Shown here in pieces: positions 24,259-31,942 of a DNA stretch of 43,345 nucleotides; within the stretch, counting starts at the first letter, position 1, and each line of letters begins with the position of its first letter. The DNA is taken from contig MNXJ01000019.1 of NCBI GenBank assembly GCA_001872455.1, forward strand, positions 1 to 43,345, read 5' to 3'. The DNA is from Anaerolineae bacterium CG2_30_57_67 (GTDB taxonomy: Bacteria > Chloroflexota > Anaerolineae > Anaerolineales > Villigracilaceae). The position numbers and the translations under genes were made by a program. The notes beneath the pieces were generated by a model, which made no database searches, was not told the origin of the DNA, and saw only the letters and a program-made list of their open reading frames with translations.

Positions 24259-25272
24259 TTAATTCTCCTCGCGCTGAGCCAGCATTTGAATCACTGTCAG
24301 CACAATCAGAACCCCCGCCATTAACAGGGAAGCCGCCGCCGCCAGCCCAAATTGCTTGTTGGGGCTGGAGAAACCATAGTTGTAAATATACTGTACCAGG
24401 TAGAGCGTGGCTGTACCCGGCCCGCCGCCCGTGAAAGCAAAGACAATATCGAAGACTTGCACGGCGCGAATGAGCGAGAGTACCAACACCACGACCATCG
24501 TCGGCATCAGCAACGGCATGGTAATTCTGGAAAAAGACTGCCAGGCGTTGGCCCCATCCAACGCAGCTGCTTCATACAAGTCCGCCGGGATGGATTGAAG
24601 CCCGGCCAACAAAATCAGCGTATAAAATCCCATAAAAGCCCAGACGCTGATCAGGATAATGAGAATTTGCGCCCATTGAGCGTTTACCAAAAAGGGGATT
24701 TTGTCGCGGCCCAGGCTGGTCAGAATCCCGTTGATCAGACCGTTTTCTTGCAAAATCCACTTCCAAATCAGTGCCACCACAATTGGGGAGAGCAAGACCG
24801 GGTAAAAGAAAACGCCCCGGAAAAAGCCGCGCGCCTTGAGATTGCGATTTAAGATGAGCGCTGTCAGCAACGAAAACAGCACCATCAGCGCCACCTGAAA
24901 AAAGACATAGCCGATGGTGTTATAGATGGCACGCCAGAATAAATCTTCGCTGCAAGTGCGGGGTTCGAGATAATTCTCGCAGAGCAGTAAACGCTCAAAG
25001 TTGGCTGGCCCGACCCAGGGACGCTCCAATGGCAGGAAAGAAGACCCGCCGGTGAAGGCATAAAGAAAGTTCAATAACATGGGGAAAAGAATAAAAATGC
25101 CAAAAATCAACAGATTGGGCAGCACAAAAACATAAGGCATTCCGCGCACCCCAACCAGCCGCTGGATGATGCCAAAAAGCATGTCCAGGATGGCAACAAA
25201 AAACTCATAGAGCGGGCTAAACGCCCGGCTGAACAGGTTGCTAACTTGTTTGGTTTTGGTGAGCAAGAACAT
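24259..25272 (-). CDS. ABC sugar transporter permease, MalF-like
   Basis: 337 residues, six to seven TM helices. The EAA loop E-A-A-A-L-D-G-A-N-A-W-Q-S-F is followed by R-I-T-M-P-L-L-M-P. An N-terminal cytoplasmic stretch of about 45 residues precedes TM1. It is separated from the binding-protein gene by a 236-base stretch of stem-loops, and from the second permease by 1 base. Confidence 0.9.
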   Translation of the reverse strand: MFLLTKTKQVSNLFSRAFSPLYEFFVAILDMLFGIIQRLVGVRGMPYVFVLPNLLIFGIFILFPMLLNFLYAFTGGSSFLPLERPWVGPANFERLLLCENYLEPRTCSEDLFWRAIYNTIGYVFFQVALMVLFSLLTALILNRNLKARGFFRGVFFYPVLLSPIVVALIWKWILQENGLINGILTSLGRDKIPFLVNAQWAQILIILISVWAFMGFYTLILLAGLQSIPADLYEAAALDGANAWQSFSRITMPLLMPTMVVVLVLSLIRAVQVFDIVFAFTGGGPGTATLYLVQYIYNYGFSSPNKQFGLAAAASLLMAGVLIVLTVIQMLAQREEN

Positions 25273-25288
25273 TCATCACATCCAATCT

Positions 25289-25323
25289 GACGGGGCGCAG
25301 AACACATGGAACTGCGCCCCGTC
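25289..25323. repeat. Perfect 12-bp hairpin before the first permease
   Basis: GACGGGGCGCAG (25289-25300) and CTGCGCCCCGTC (25312-25323) form a perfect stem with an 11-base loop, 17 bases before the permease start. No T-run follows on the minus strand, so it fits an mRNA-stability or attenuation stem more than a terminator. Confidence 0.8.
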
Positions 25324-25327
25324 AAAA

Positions 25328-25499
25328 CTAGTACCGGAACTTTCCGATTTTGTAGGGTAAAAACGGCTGAATTGCACCGTTTTTACCCTACATCTTTATA
25401 AAGTTCCGGCACTAGTACCGGAACTTTCCGATTTTGTAGGGTAAAAACGGCTGAATTGCACCGTTTTTACCCTACATCTTTATAAAGTTCCGGCACTAG
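25328..25499. mobile_element. Two tandem identical 80-bp palindromic elements bounded by CTAG
   Basis: Unit 1 is 25332-25411 and unit 2 is 25416-25495, with period 84. CTAG occurs at 25328, 25412 and 25496, so each copy is flanked by CTAG. Each unit is an inverted repeat: outer arms CCGGAACTTT / AAAGTTCCGG and inner arms TGTAGGGTAAAAACGG / CCGTTTTTACCCTACA. The two copies appear identical. No coding capacity. It looks like a MITE-type insertion into a CTAG target that then duplicated. It lies in the operon between the binding protein and the permeases. Confidence 0.75.
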
Positions 25500-25508
25500 A
25501 GAGAGCGG

Positions 25509-26846
25509 TTACTTTTGGGCTTCAGCAATCGCCTTGTCAATATCCTGCTGGAGATTGACGAGCATTTCGTCAAGTGTTAATTCGCCCGTCAAGTATTGGG
25601 CAATGCGGTTGGCGCTGTTGCGATAGTACGCAAAGGCATACGGGTGTACATTCAATGAAACAGCCTGATCGGTCAGCTTGGAAACTTCCTTGGTATACGC
25701 CGCGAGGGCCGCCAGAACCAGGGGGTTGTCGGTCTTAAATTCAACGCCCTGAGCGGCGACTTCTTTATGCGCCGGGAGCGCCAGGGTGCCTGCCGAGAAG
25801 GCGCTGTAGTTTTCCGCTTTGATGAGGAATTCCATCAGCTTGGCAACTTCCGCAGGATGCTTGGAACTGGCAAAAGCCACAACCGCTGAGCCGCCGGCGA
25901 TACCGGTGGAGCCACCTTCGCCGCTGGGGTTGGGAACGACAACCCAGTCGAACGCATCGCCAACATCTTTGGCGACACCGTTAATCTGCCAGGAGCCAGA
26001 CATGCACATGACCAGCTGGCCCGATTTGAAAGCCGCGATACAGCTATTGACCGGTTCAGCGCCAAGCCAGACTTCCTTGGGGGTCAGTCCCTGATCGTGC
26101 CAGCCTTTGACGATTTCGGCAAAAGCGCGGAAGCCGGGGGTGTCAACGGTGAAACCGTTCTCGGCATTAATCAGAGTGGCGCCCATGCTCATGGCCGGGC
26201 CAGCAAAGCGATGACCGGTGCGGTCAATGGCGATGGCATACTGCACGCCGGTCGCCTTGGCAACTTTGTCGGTTGCTTCTGTCCATTCCTGCCAGGTCGC
26301 GCCTTCGCCGGGCAGAGCGATACTCGCCTGGTCAAACAGGGTTTTGTTGACATAGGGGCCGGTGACTGTCAGGGTATCAGGGAACCCGCCATAGTTCAGA
26401 GCTTCCAAAATTGGGGCTGGAAAGTTGGCTTCGTAATAGGCTGAATCGGCGAGTATGGGACGCAGGTCAAGCAGTTTGGTCTTGTACGCGCCGAAGTTGG
26501 TGATGCGGGCCAGGTCGGGGCCGGCGCCGCTTTCCAACTGGACAGGAAGCTGTTCATCAATGGTTTTGTAGGGAACGACATCCAAAACCACGGTGATGCC
26601 AGGATTTTCGGCCATGAATTTGTCGAGCAGCGGTTGCATCACATCGGCTTCGACGCCATCTGCATAGTAGGTGAAGCGCAGTTCAACCGGTACCATTGTC
26701 GGGGGAACCTCAGTGGGAACAGCGGTAGCTGGCACAGTGGTGGGGGCCGGAACTTCAGTGGCGAGAGGGGCTGGGGTGGCCGCGGGGGCGCAGGCCGAAA
26801 GCAAGACAGCAACTAACAGAAATAAAGCAAAAACTTTTTTCATCAT
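25509..26846 (-). CDS. ABC sugar-binding lipoprotein (family 1 extracellular solute-binding protein)
   Basis: 445 residues. Lipoprotein signal peptide with lipobox L-L-S-A-C (Cys 19), then a Pro/Thr/Ala/Val-rich linker (about 20-52) tethering the domain to the membrane. The mature part has features of family 1 (MalE-like) binding proteins: L-L-D-K-F-M-A-E-N-P-G-I-T-V, and G-x-G-P-D-L-A-R near 110. AGGAGAAG lies just before the ATG. It should be made in excess over the permeases; the stem-loops downstream may help with that. Confidence 0.9.
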   Translation of the reverse strand: MMKKVFALFLLVAVLLSACAPAATPAPLATEVPAPTTVPATAVPTEVPPTMVPVELRFTYYADGVEADVMQPLLDKFMAENPGITVVLDVVPYKTIDEQLPVQLESGAGPDLARITNFGAYKTKLLDLRPILADSAYYEANFPAPILEALNYGGFPDTLTVTGPYVNKTLFDQASIALPGEGATWQEWTEATDKVAKATGVQYAIAIDRTGHRFAGPAMSMGATLINAENGFTVDTPGFRAFAEIVKGWHDQGLTPKEVWLGAEPVNSCIAAFKSGQLVMCMSGSWQINGVAKDVGDAFDWVVVPNPSGEGGSTGIAGGSAVVAFASSKHPAEVAKLMEFLIKAENYSAFSAGTLALPAHKEVAAQGVEFKTDNPLVLAALAAYTKEVSKLTDQAVSLNVHPYAFAYYRNSANRIAQYLTGELTLDEMLVNLQQDIDKAIAEAQK

Positions 26847-26908
26847 CTTCTCCTAGCGATTTGTTTGAATAGAATAGATATGAGCGTAACTTACAAGTAG
26901 ATGTGATT

Positions 26909-28279
26909 TTAGGAATGCGCCTCCTCTGCCATGTTCAAAACTGGCAAGCTAATCAGGCTGGCAAAGGCCAGCAGTTCAGATAAATAATCCCCATAGGTGA
27001 GTGAAATGTGATGTTCAAGGCCCTCGCGCATCAAAAGACGAAGAAATTTCTGCGCGCCGCAATCGAGTTTTAGAATACCGGCTGTGCCGCTAAAGGGTTT
27101 GGGTTCTGCCAGCATTTCCCCGCTTCCCACAACCAGGCGTAAATTGCCGGTCGCCTGGCTGAGACGGGCAACGGTTACTGCGCCGGGCTTGAGCGGAAAA
27201 TCCATCAAAAGCGGCAAGCGCCGGTTGGAATGAATTGTGCCGCGCGGCTGAATGGCTGGGTCAGCCATCGAAAGCGGAGCCAGGCCGCAGTGCCAGAGCG
27301 CCACCCGGTCTTTGTCCACATCCACGCTGACCATGTCGGTGCCAAAAGCCGGAGATTCGGAGAGCAACTGCAAAATAAGCTGAATCACGGTTCCGTTGAT
27401 GTCGGCTTCGCAACTGCATGGCAGCGGCGTGGCATCGCCAAAACCGTCGCTGAGCATGGACATCGCTCCGCAGGCAGCGCAGCCCATTTCGGTGAAAAAC
27501 TCCGGCCAACAGCGCACCGCCAGGCCATCCAGCTTGTTTTCAGCAGCGATTTCCTTCAGAGCGCTGTAAACGCCCAGGGTGCCGTTTAACGGAGCCTGCT
27601 CGAGTGTGGCGAGGTTGTCCAAACGGAGGTCAAGCTGAGTACGAGTTTCGGTGATCGTCGCCGCAGAAATGGCGCGGGCGCGGGAAAAAACTTCAGCCAG
27701 TTCAAACCGCAATACTTTAATTCCAAAGATTTCATCCAATTTTGTTTCATCAAGATGACAGGAATCCATCCCAACCGGATGTTCACCGACCACGCCCAGA
27801 CGCACAGTTTTCAAGCGGCGGCGCAGGCGGCCTGCCACAGCCAGGGTATGGATTTGTTGGATGACAGAGGGGTCTGTGGGCGCGGCGTAGGCGTAATCGT
27901 ATTTGCGCTGGCGGAGGGTGAGCGCGTGACCGGCCAGATTGATGCCACAGAGCGAATTCAGACGCAGGCGCTCGCCCGTCCAAGGTTCAGGGACAGCCCA
28001 CAGGAAAACCGGGGCATCCATTTTTTCGGTCAGGGCCACCGTCATCGTACTGTCTGCGAAAGTGGCCTGAAAGACAAGCAGCAGGTCAAAAGAGATGGAA
28101 CTGAGTTCGGCAGCAGCGGCTTGAGCGGCGGCTAAATCGGTCACGCTCTGGGCAGGGCCGACCAACTGAAACCCGGCGGCCACAAGAGCCTGACGCGCTT
28201 CGGAAATCATCTTTTCAGCCAGCGGAACATCAAAGGTGGTGCGAATAAGGGGTAGAAATGCAATACGCAAGGGTTCCAT
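26909..28279 (-). CDS. Sugar isomerase-like protein, L-fucose/L-arabinose isomerase superfamily
   Basis: 456 residues from the ATG at 28279 (GAGG upstream); an earlier in-frame ATG lies inside the ROK gene. An N-terminal Rossmann-like domain (F-D-L-L-L-V-F-Q-A-T-F) is followed by a central domain and a C-terminal barrel. The block P-L-P-C-S-C-E-A-D-I-N-G-T-V is the family's metal/substrate loop, comparable to C-E-x-D-x-N-G-A-L in FucI-like proteins. Such proteins interconvert aldoses and ketoses with Mn2+. A related protein is used as sulfoquinovose isomerase in the sulfo-TAL pathway. It lies 11 bases after the ROK regulator. Confidence 0.78.
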   Translation of the reverse strand: MEPLRIAFLPLIRTTFDVPLAEKMISEARQALVAAGFQLVGPAQSVTDLAAAQAAAAELSSISFDLLLVFQATFADSTMTVALTEKMDAPVFLWAVPEPWTGERLRLNSLCGINLAGHALTLRQRKYDYAYAAPTDPSVIQQIHTLAVAGRLRRRLKTVRLGVVGEHPVGMDSCHLDETKLDEIFGIKVLRFELAEVFSRARAISAATITETRTQLDLRLDNLATLEQAPLNGTLGVYSALKEIAAENKLDGLAVRCWPEFFTEMGCAACGAMSMLSDGFGDATPLPCSCEADINGTVIQLILQLLSESPAFGTDMVSVDVDKDRVALWHCGLAPLSMADPAIQPRGTIHSNRRLPLLMDFPLKPGAVTVARLSQATGNLRLVVGSGEMLAEPKPFSGTAGILKLDCGAQKFLRLLMREGLEHHISLTYGDYLSELLAFASLISLPVLNMAEEAHS

Positions 28280-28290
28280 GTTTGCCTCGA

Positions 28291-29544
28291 TTAAGGATTG
28301 GCTTGTTCCGGTTGGTAGAAGAAATTCATCAGCGCCAGGGCGGATGCGCCCAAAACCCCGGCCTTCCAACCAAAGCTGGTCGATTCAATGCGGACGCGTT
28401 TACCCATGCCGCCAAAGGACATCTGACTGACAGTTTGAATAACCGGCTGCAGGAAAAAATCCTGTCCGCGCGAAAAAATACCGCCCAAAAGGATCAGTTC
28501 GGGGTTGAAGAGATTGACCACACTCGTCAGCGCCACACCCAAATAAAAGGCGCGGTCTGCCAGCATGGCGCGAACAGTCTCATCGCCTGCGCGGCCAGCG
28601 CGAAAGACACGTTCAATCGGCGAAATATCATTTTCGTCCGAAATGGTTTGGGCCAAAATGCCTTGCGGGTAAAGCCTGGAAATCTGGTCGGCCTGGCGCA
28701 AAATAGCATCTTCTGAAATCAAGGTTTCAAGGCAGCCGCGATTGCCGCAGCGGCACAGTTCGCCTCCCCGCAGCAAAATGGTCGTATGTCCAATTTCGCC
28801 AGCGCCTTTGGTGCTGCCACGAAAAACCTGCCCCTTAAAAATCAAACCGGCACCCACGCCAGTCCGCCCGTACACAAAAGCCAGCGAATCAACGCCGCGC
28901 CCAGCTCCAAAATAGGTTTCTCCAAGCGCCATCGTGCGCACGTTATTATCTACGACAACCGGCAAATTGAGCGCCTGGAGTAAATAATCACGCAAGGGAA
29001 CATCATGCCAGTTCAGGTTGGGAGCCAGTAAATTGACGCCGGTTTGAAAATCAACCAGACCAGACGCGCCAACTCCAATTCCCAAAATCCGACTGCGCTC
29101 CACCCCACAGGCAAGAATGACCGTTTCGACAGTTTTGACGATTTGCGCCAGTACCTGTTCTGCCGGTATGGCAACATCAAAATGCATCACCTGGCTCTGG
29201 AGCATTTCATTGGAAATATTCGCGACGCAAACCCGGAACAGGCCAACGCCAATATGAACACCCACAACCAGGCGGGAATTCGGCTCAATCTGGATACTGG
29301 TGCGAGGACGGCCAACCGGACGCAGTTCGCCTGGTTCCGAGGCTGTTTCCTCGACCTCAGAAACGACGCCAGCGCCGATCAACTCAGCAATTAAGTTGGT
29401 AATGGTTGTATTGGAAAGATTGGTCTTTTTAGCCAACTGGACACGTGATAAATTCGTCTCATGCAAAAGGCTGAGCAACACAACTTGCAGGTTGTGCAAT
29501 TTCACCAGATTGATGTTACTGCCCTGAAAACTTGGTTTTGACAA
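28291..29544 (-). CDS. ROK-family transcriptional regulator
   Basis: 417 residues. The N-terminal winged helix (about 15-70) begins with G-S-N-I-N-L-V-K-L-H-N-L-Q. The ROK domain has G-E-I-G-H-T-T and the zinc site C264-x-C266-G-x2-G-C271-L-E. The ATP loop is degenerate (V-G-V-H-I-G-V in place of D-I-G-G-T), so it senses sugar rather than phosphorylating it. The start is TTG at 29544, 9 bases after AGGA. It heads the sugar operon and probably binds the inverted repeat just upstream. Confidence 0.9.
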   Translation of the reverse strand: MSKPSFQGSNINLVKLHNLQVVLLSLLHETNLSRVQLAKKTNLSNTTITNLIAELIGAGVVSEVEETASEPGELRPVGRPRTSIQIEPNSRLVVGVHIGVGLFRVCVANISNEMLQSQVMHFDVAIPAEQVLAQIVKTVETVILACGVERSRILGIGVGASGLVDFQTGVNLLAPNLNWHDVPLRDYLLQALNLPVVVDNNVRTMALGETYFGAGRGVDSLAFVYGRTGVGAGLIFKGQVFRGSTKGAGEIGHTTILLRGGELCRCGNRGCLETLISEDAILRQADQISRLYPQGILAQTISDENDISPIERVFRAGRAGDETVRAMLADRAFYLGVALTSVVNLFNPELILLGGIFSRGQDFFLQPVIQTVSQMSFGGMGKRVRIESTSFGWKAGVLGASALALMNFFYQPEQANP

Positions 29545-29556
29545 GGTGAATTCCTG

Positions 29557-29589
29557 ATAATTATTTTTTCATCTTTAGTAAATAATTAT
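29557..29589. promoter_or_regulatory. Candidate operator of the ROK regulator
   Basis: Perfect 10-bp inverted repeat, ATAATTATTT (29557-29566) and AAATAATTAT (29580-29589), with a 13-base spacer. It covers about +1 to +30 of the minus-strand promoter, just where a repressor would block transcription. Confidence 0.6.
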
Positions 29590-29593
29590 TCTC

Positions 29594-29622
29594 ATTATAT
29601 AGTTGGATTGTCTGAATGTCAA
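29594..29622 (-). promoter_or_regulatory. Consensus promoter of the ROK/sugar operon
   Basis: On the minus strand: perfect -35 TTGACA (29617-29622), 17-base spacer, perfect -10 TATAAT (29594-29599). The start point would be near 29587, about 43 bases before the TTG start codon. Confidence 0.85.
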
Positions 29623-29653
29623 TGCTTCAAATTTAAAATCTGAAGTTGAGACA

Positions 29654-29806
29654 TCAATGCGGTTTCCCACACAATTTCGGCGCACAAGACCGATTGTGCT
29701 GCAGGCCGGCGGCATATTTCTGCACGCGGGTTTGGGCGTAATAAATCGGGCTCCACAGCGCAATCTGGTGCAGGGCGTAAAAGCCCCAGGCGGTCAGATG
29801 CATCAT
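29654..29806 (-). pseudogene. Short reading frame, probable 5' fragment of a membrane-protein gene
   Basis: 50 codons from the second of two ATG codons (M-M-H-L-T-A-W-G-F-Y-A-L-H), preceded by AGGA. The first 35 residues look like real coding sequence with one hydrophobic helix and aromatic residues; the last 15 (rich in Cys/Arg/Lys) look out of frame. It may be a remnant cut by rearrangement or a real small protein. The rest of 29545-29918 holds the ROK promoter/operator and the leader of the aminotransferase gene. Confidence 0.35.
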
Positions 29807-29891
29807 AGTTTTTTTCCTATTTGGCAGAGTCTGAAGTTATGATTCTCCTTTGGGTTGGGCGGCCTGTTGGCAACGGACCGCCCTTTCGTTT

Positions 29892-29913
29892 TATAATTCG
29901 GCCATTCAAGGAG
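29892..29913 (+). promoter_or_regulatory. -10 box and ribosome binding site of the aminotransferase gene
   Basis: TATAAT at 29892-29897 and AAGGAG at 29908-29913, 5 bases before the ATG at 29919. The leader would be only about 15 bases, just enough for the ribosome binding site. No clear -35. Confidence 0.55.
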
Positions 29914-29918
29914 ACCCC

Positions 29919-31091
29919 ATGCCCTTCGACCCGACTCTCACCCCCGACCGCCGACCAACCAACAGCATCAAGTGGACGCTCTACCCGGAGGACGTGCTGC
30001 CACTCTGGGTGGCGGATACCGACTTCCCGGCCCCGGCTCCCATTCTAGACGCGCTGCGCGCCGCGCTGGAGCATGGCGTGCTCGGCTACGAGTTTCCTTC
30101 CCGCCGACTACGCGAAACCGTCGCCGCGCGCATGGAGACGCTCTACGGCTGGAAAATCTCCCCGGAGGCGGTCGTCGCCACCCCCGGCATCATCGCCGCC
30201 TTCAACGCCGCCGCCTGGGCCTTTTGCGCCCCCGGTGATGGCTTTCTCATTCAGCCGCCGGTTTACCCGCCCTTCTTCGGCGTTTCCAAAAATCTGGGGC
30301 TGGTCGAGCAGCAGGCGCATTTACAGCCAACTTTCAGCGGCGCAGAATTGTGCTATGAAGTTGGTTTTGACACTTTCCGCGCCGCTTTTCACGGCCAAAA
30401 CGCCAAAACCCGCATGTTTCTGTTGTGCAACCCGCACAACCCGGTGGGCCGCGCCTTCACCGCCGACGAATTACGCCGCATGGCCGAAATTTGCCTGGAA
30501 AAAGACGTGCTGATCGTCTCGGACGAAATTCACAGCGAGCTGACTCTCGGCCAAACGCGCCACACGCCCATCGCCGCGCTCTCGCCCGAAATCGAAGCCC
30601 AAACCATCACGCTGATTGCGCCCAGCAAAACTTACAACGTCCCCGGCCTGTTTTGCGGCTTTGCCCTCATCCCCAACCCCACCTTGCGTGAAAAATTCAA
30701 ACAGGCCAGCGAGCGGCTGGTTCATCACGTCAGCAGCCTGTCGCTGGTGGCGGCGCAAACCGCCTACAGCGGCGTCTGTGACGATTGGCTGGACGGCCTG
30801 CGCGCCTACTTCACGCAAAGCCGCCAAATTTTGCGCGAGGCCGACCTGCCTGGCATCCGCCTGACCGCCCCCGAAGCAACGTACATGACCTGGCTGGATT
30901 GTTCGGCGCTGGTGGAAAGCGGGAAAATCAGCGATTCGCCGCAAAAATTTTTCTTGCACAACGCCAAAGTCGCCCTGAGCGCTGGCGCCGATTTTGGCCC
31001 CAGCTATCAAAATTTTGTGCGGCTGGTGTTTGGCTGTTCGCACGCCACCTTGCGCGAGGGCCTGGCGCGTCTGCGCCTCGCCGCGCTGTAA
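29919..31091 (+). CDS. PLP-dependent aminotransferase / C-S lyase, MalY/PatB type
   Basis: 390 residues, fold type I. The PLP lysine is K237 in A-P-S-K-T-Y-N-V-P-G-L; C-N-P-H-N-P-V-G (170-177) and S-D-E-I-H-S-E-L (201-208) are typical of the MalY/PatB group, which usually has cystathionine beta-lyase activity. W-V-A-D-T-D-F near residues 30-36 (usually W-V-A-D-M-D-F) supports the subgroup. Followed 51 bases later by an SDR on the same strand. Confidence 0.9.
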   Translation: MPFDPTLTPDRRPTNSIKWTLYPEDVLPLWVADTDFPAPAPILDALRAALEHGVLGYEFPSRRLRETVAARMETLYGWKISPEAVVATPGIIAAFNAAAWAFCAPGDGFLIQPPVYPPFFGVSKNLGLVEQQAHLQPTFSGAELCYEVGFDTFRAAFHGQNAKTRMFLLCNPHNPVGRAFTADELRRMAEICLEKDVLIVSDEIHSELTLGQTRHTPIAALSPEIEAQTITLIAPSKTYNVPGLFCGFALIPNPTLREKFKQASERLVHHVSSLSLVAAQTAYSGVCDDWLDGLRAYFTQSRQILREADLPGIRLTAPEATYMTWLDCSALVESGKISDSPQKFFLHNAKVALSAGADFGPSYQNFVRLVFGCSHATLREGLARLRLAAL

Positions 31092-31142
31092 GGCGATATT
31101 TCTGTCGCATTGTCTTTGCAAACTTATGGATCGGAGGTTTTC

Positions 31143-31916
31143 ATGGACTTACATCTCAACGGAAAACGCGCCCTGATTACCGGCGCCTCGCGCGGATTGG
31201 GTTTCGCCGCGGCGCAAGCCCTGGCGGCGGAGGGCGCGCGGGTGGCGCTCAACAGTCGCGGCGAGCAAAAACTGCGAGCGGCGGCAGACGCCCTCGGCGG
31301 GGTGGCGCTGCCGGGCGATATCACCGCCCCCGGCGTGGCGCAGCAAATCGTTTCCGCCGCCGCGCAAGCCCTGGGCGGCCTCGACATTCTCATCACCAAC
31401 GCGGGCGGCCCGCCTGCCGGAGCGTTTGAATCCTTCGACGACGAGGCCTGGCAGCGCGGCATTGATGCCTCGCTGATGAGCCACGTCCGCCTGATTCGCG
31501 CCGCCCTGCCATTTTTGCGCCAATCGTCCGCCGCCGCCGTGCTGACGATTACCTCCTACGCCGTCAAACAGCCCATCCCCAACCTGGTGCTTTCCAACGC
31601 CATCCGCGCCGCCACGGTGGGCCTGACCAAAACCCTGGCGCTCGAACTCGGCGCGGAAGGCATCCGCTTCAACTCCATTTTGCCCGGCTGGACCGAAACC
31701 GAGCGCGTGACCGAGCTGATGGGTTTCCGCGCCCGGCAAAATGGCACGACCCCGGCGGAAGAAATCGCCAAACAGATGCGCGAATGCCCGCTGGGACGCA
31801 TGGCGCGCCCCGAAGAATTTGCCGCCCCGGCAGTTTTTCTCGTCTCGCCCGCCGCCAGCTACATCACCGGCGTCATGCTGACGGTGGACGGCGGCATTTA
31901 CAAAGGCACGCTCTAA
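31143..31916 (+). CDS. SDR-family protein lacking the YxxxK catalytic pair
   Basis: 257 residues. Rossmann fold with T-G-A-S-R-G-L-G (13-20) and N-A-G-G (86-89) for NAD(P) binding. S138 is in place, but the positions where Tyr and Lys are expected (13 and 17 residues later) are S151 and R155 in L-S-N-A-I-R. A classical SDR reaction is therefore doubtful; the subgroup with S-x-K-Q-P-I...L-S-N-x-x-R is often annotated as 3-oxoacyl-ACP reductase. The ribosome binding site GGAGGT is 5 bases before the ATG; an upstream ATG at 31110 is rejected. Confidence 0.87.
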   Translation: MDLHLNGKRALITGASRGLGFAAAQALAAEGARVALNSRGEQKLRAAADALGGVALPGDITAPGVAQQIVSAAAQALGGLDILITNAGGPPAGAFESFDDEAWQRGIDASLMSHVRLIRAALPFLRQSSAAAVLTITSYAVKQPIPNLVLSNAIRAATVGLTKTLALELGAEGIRFNSILPGWTETERVTELMGFRARQNGTTPAEEIAKQMRECPLGRMARPEEFAAPAVFLVSPAASYITGVMLTVDGGIYKGTL

Positions 31917-31925
31917 AAGAGCGGG

Positions 31926-31942
31926 TATAATCCGGCGCTGTG
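31926..31942 (+). promoter_or_regulatory. -10 box just before the universal-stress fusion gene, probably leaderless
   Basis: TATAAT at 31926-31931 lies 8 bases before the GTG at 31940; an in-frame ATG follows at 31949. No Shine-Dalgarno sequence is seen before either start. Confidence 0.55.

Noticed and set aside
25328-25499. CRISPR array
   Set aside because: Only two units, each a full palindrome with no variable spacers, and no cas genes.
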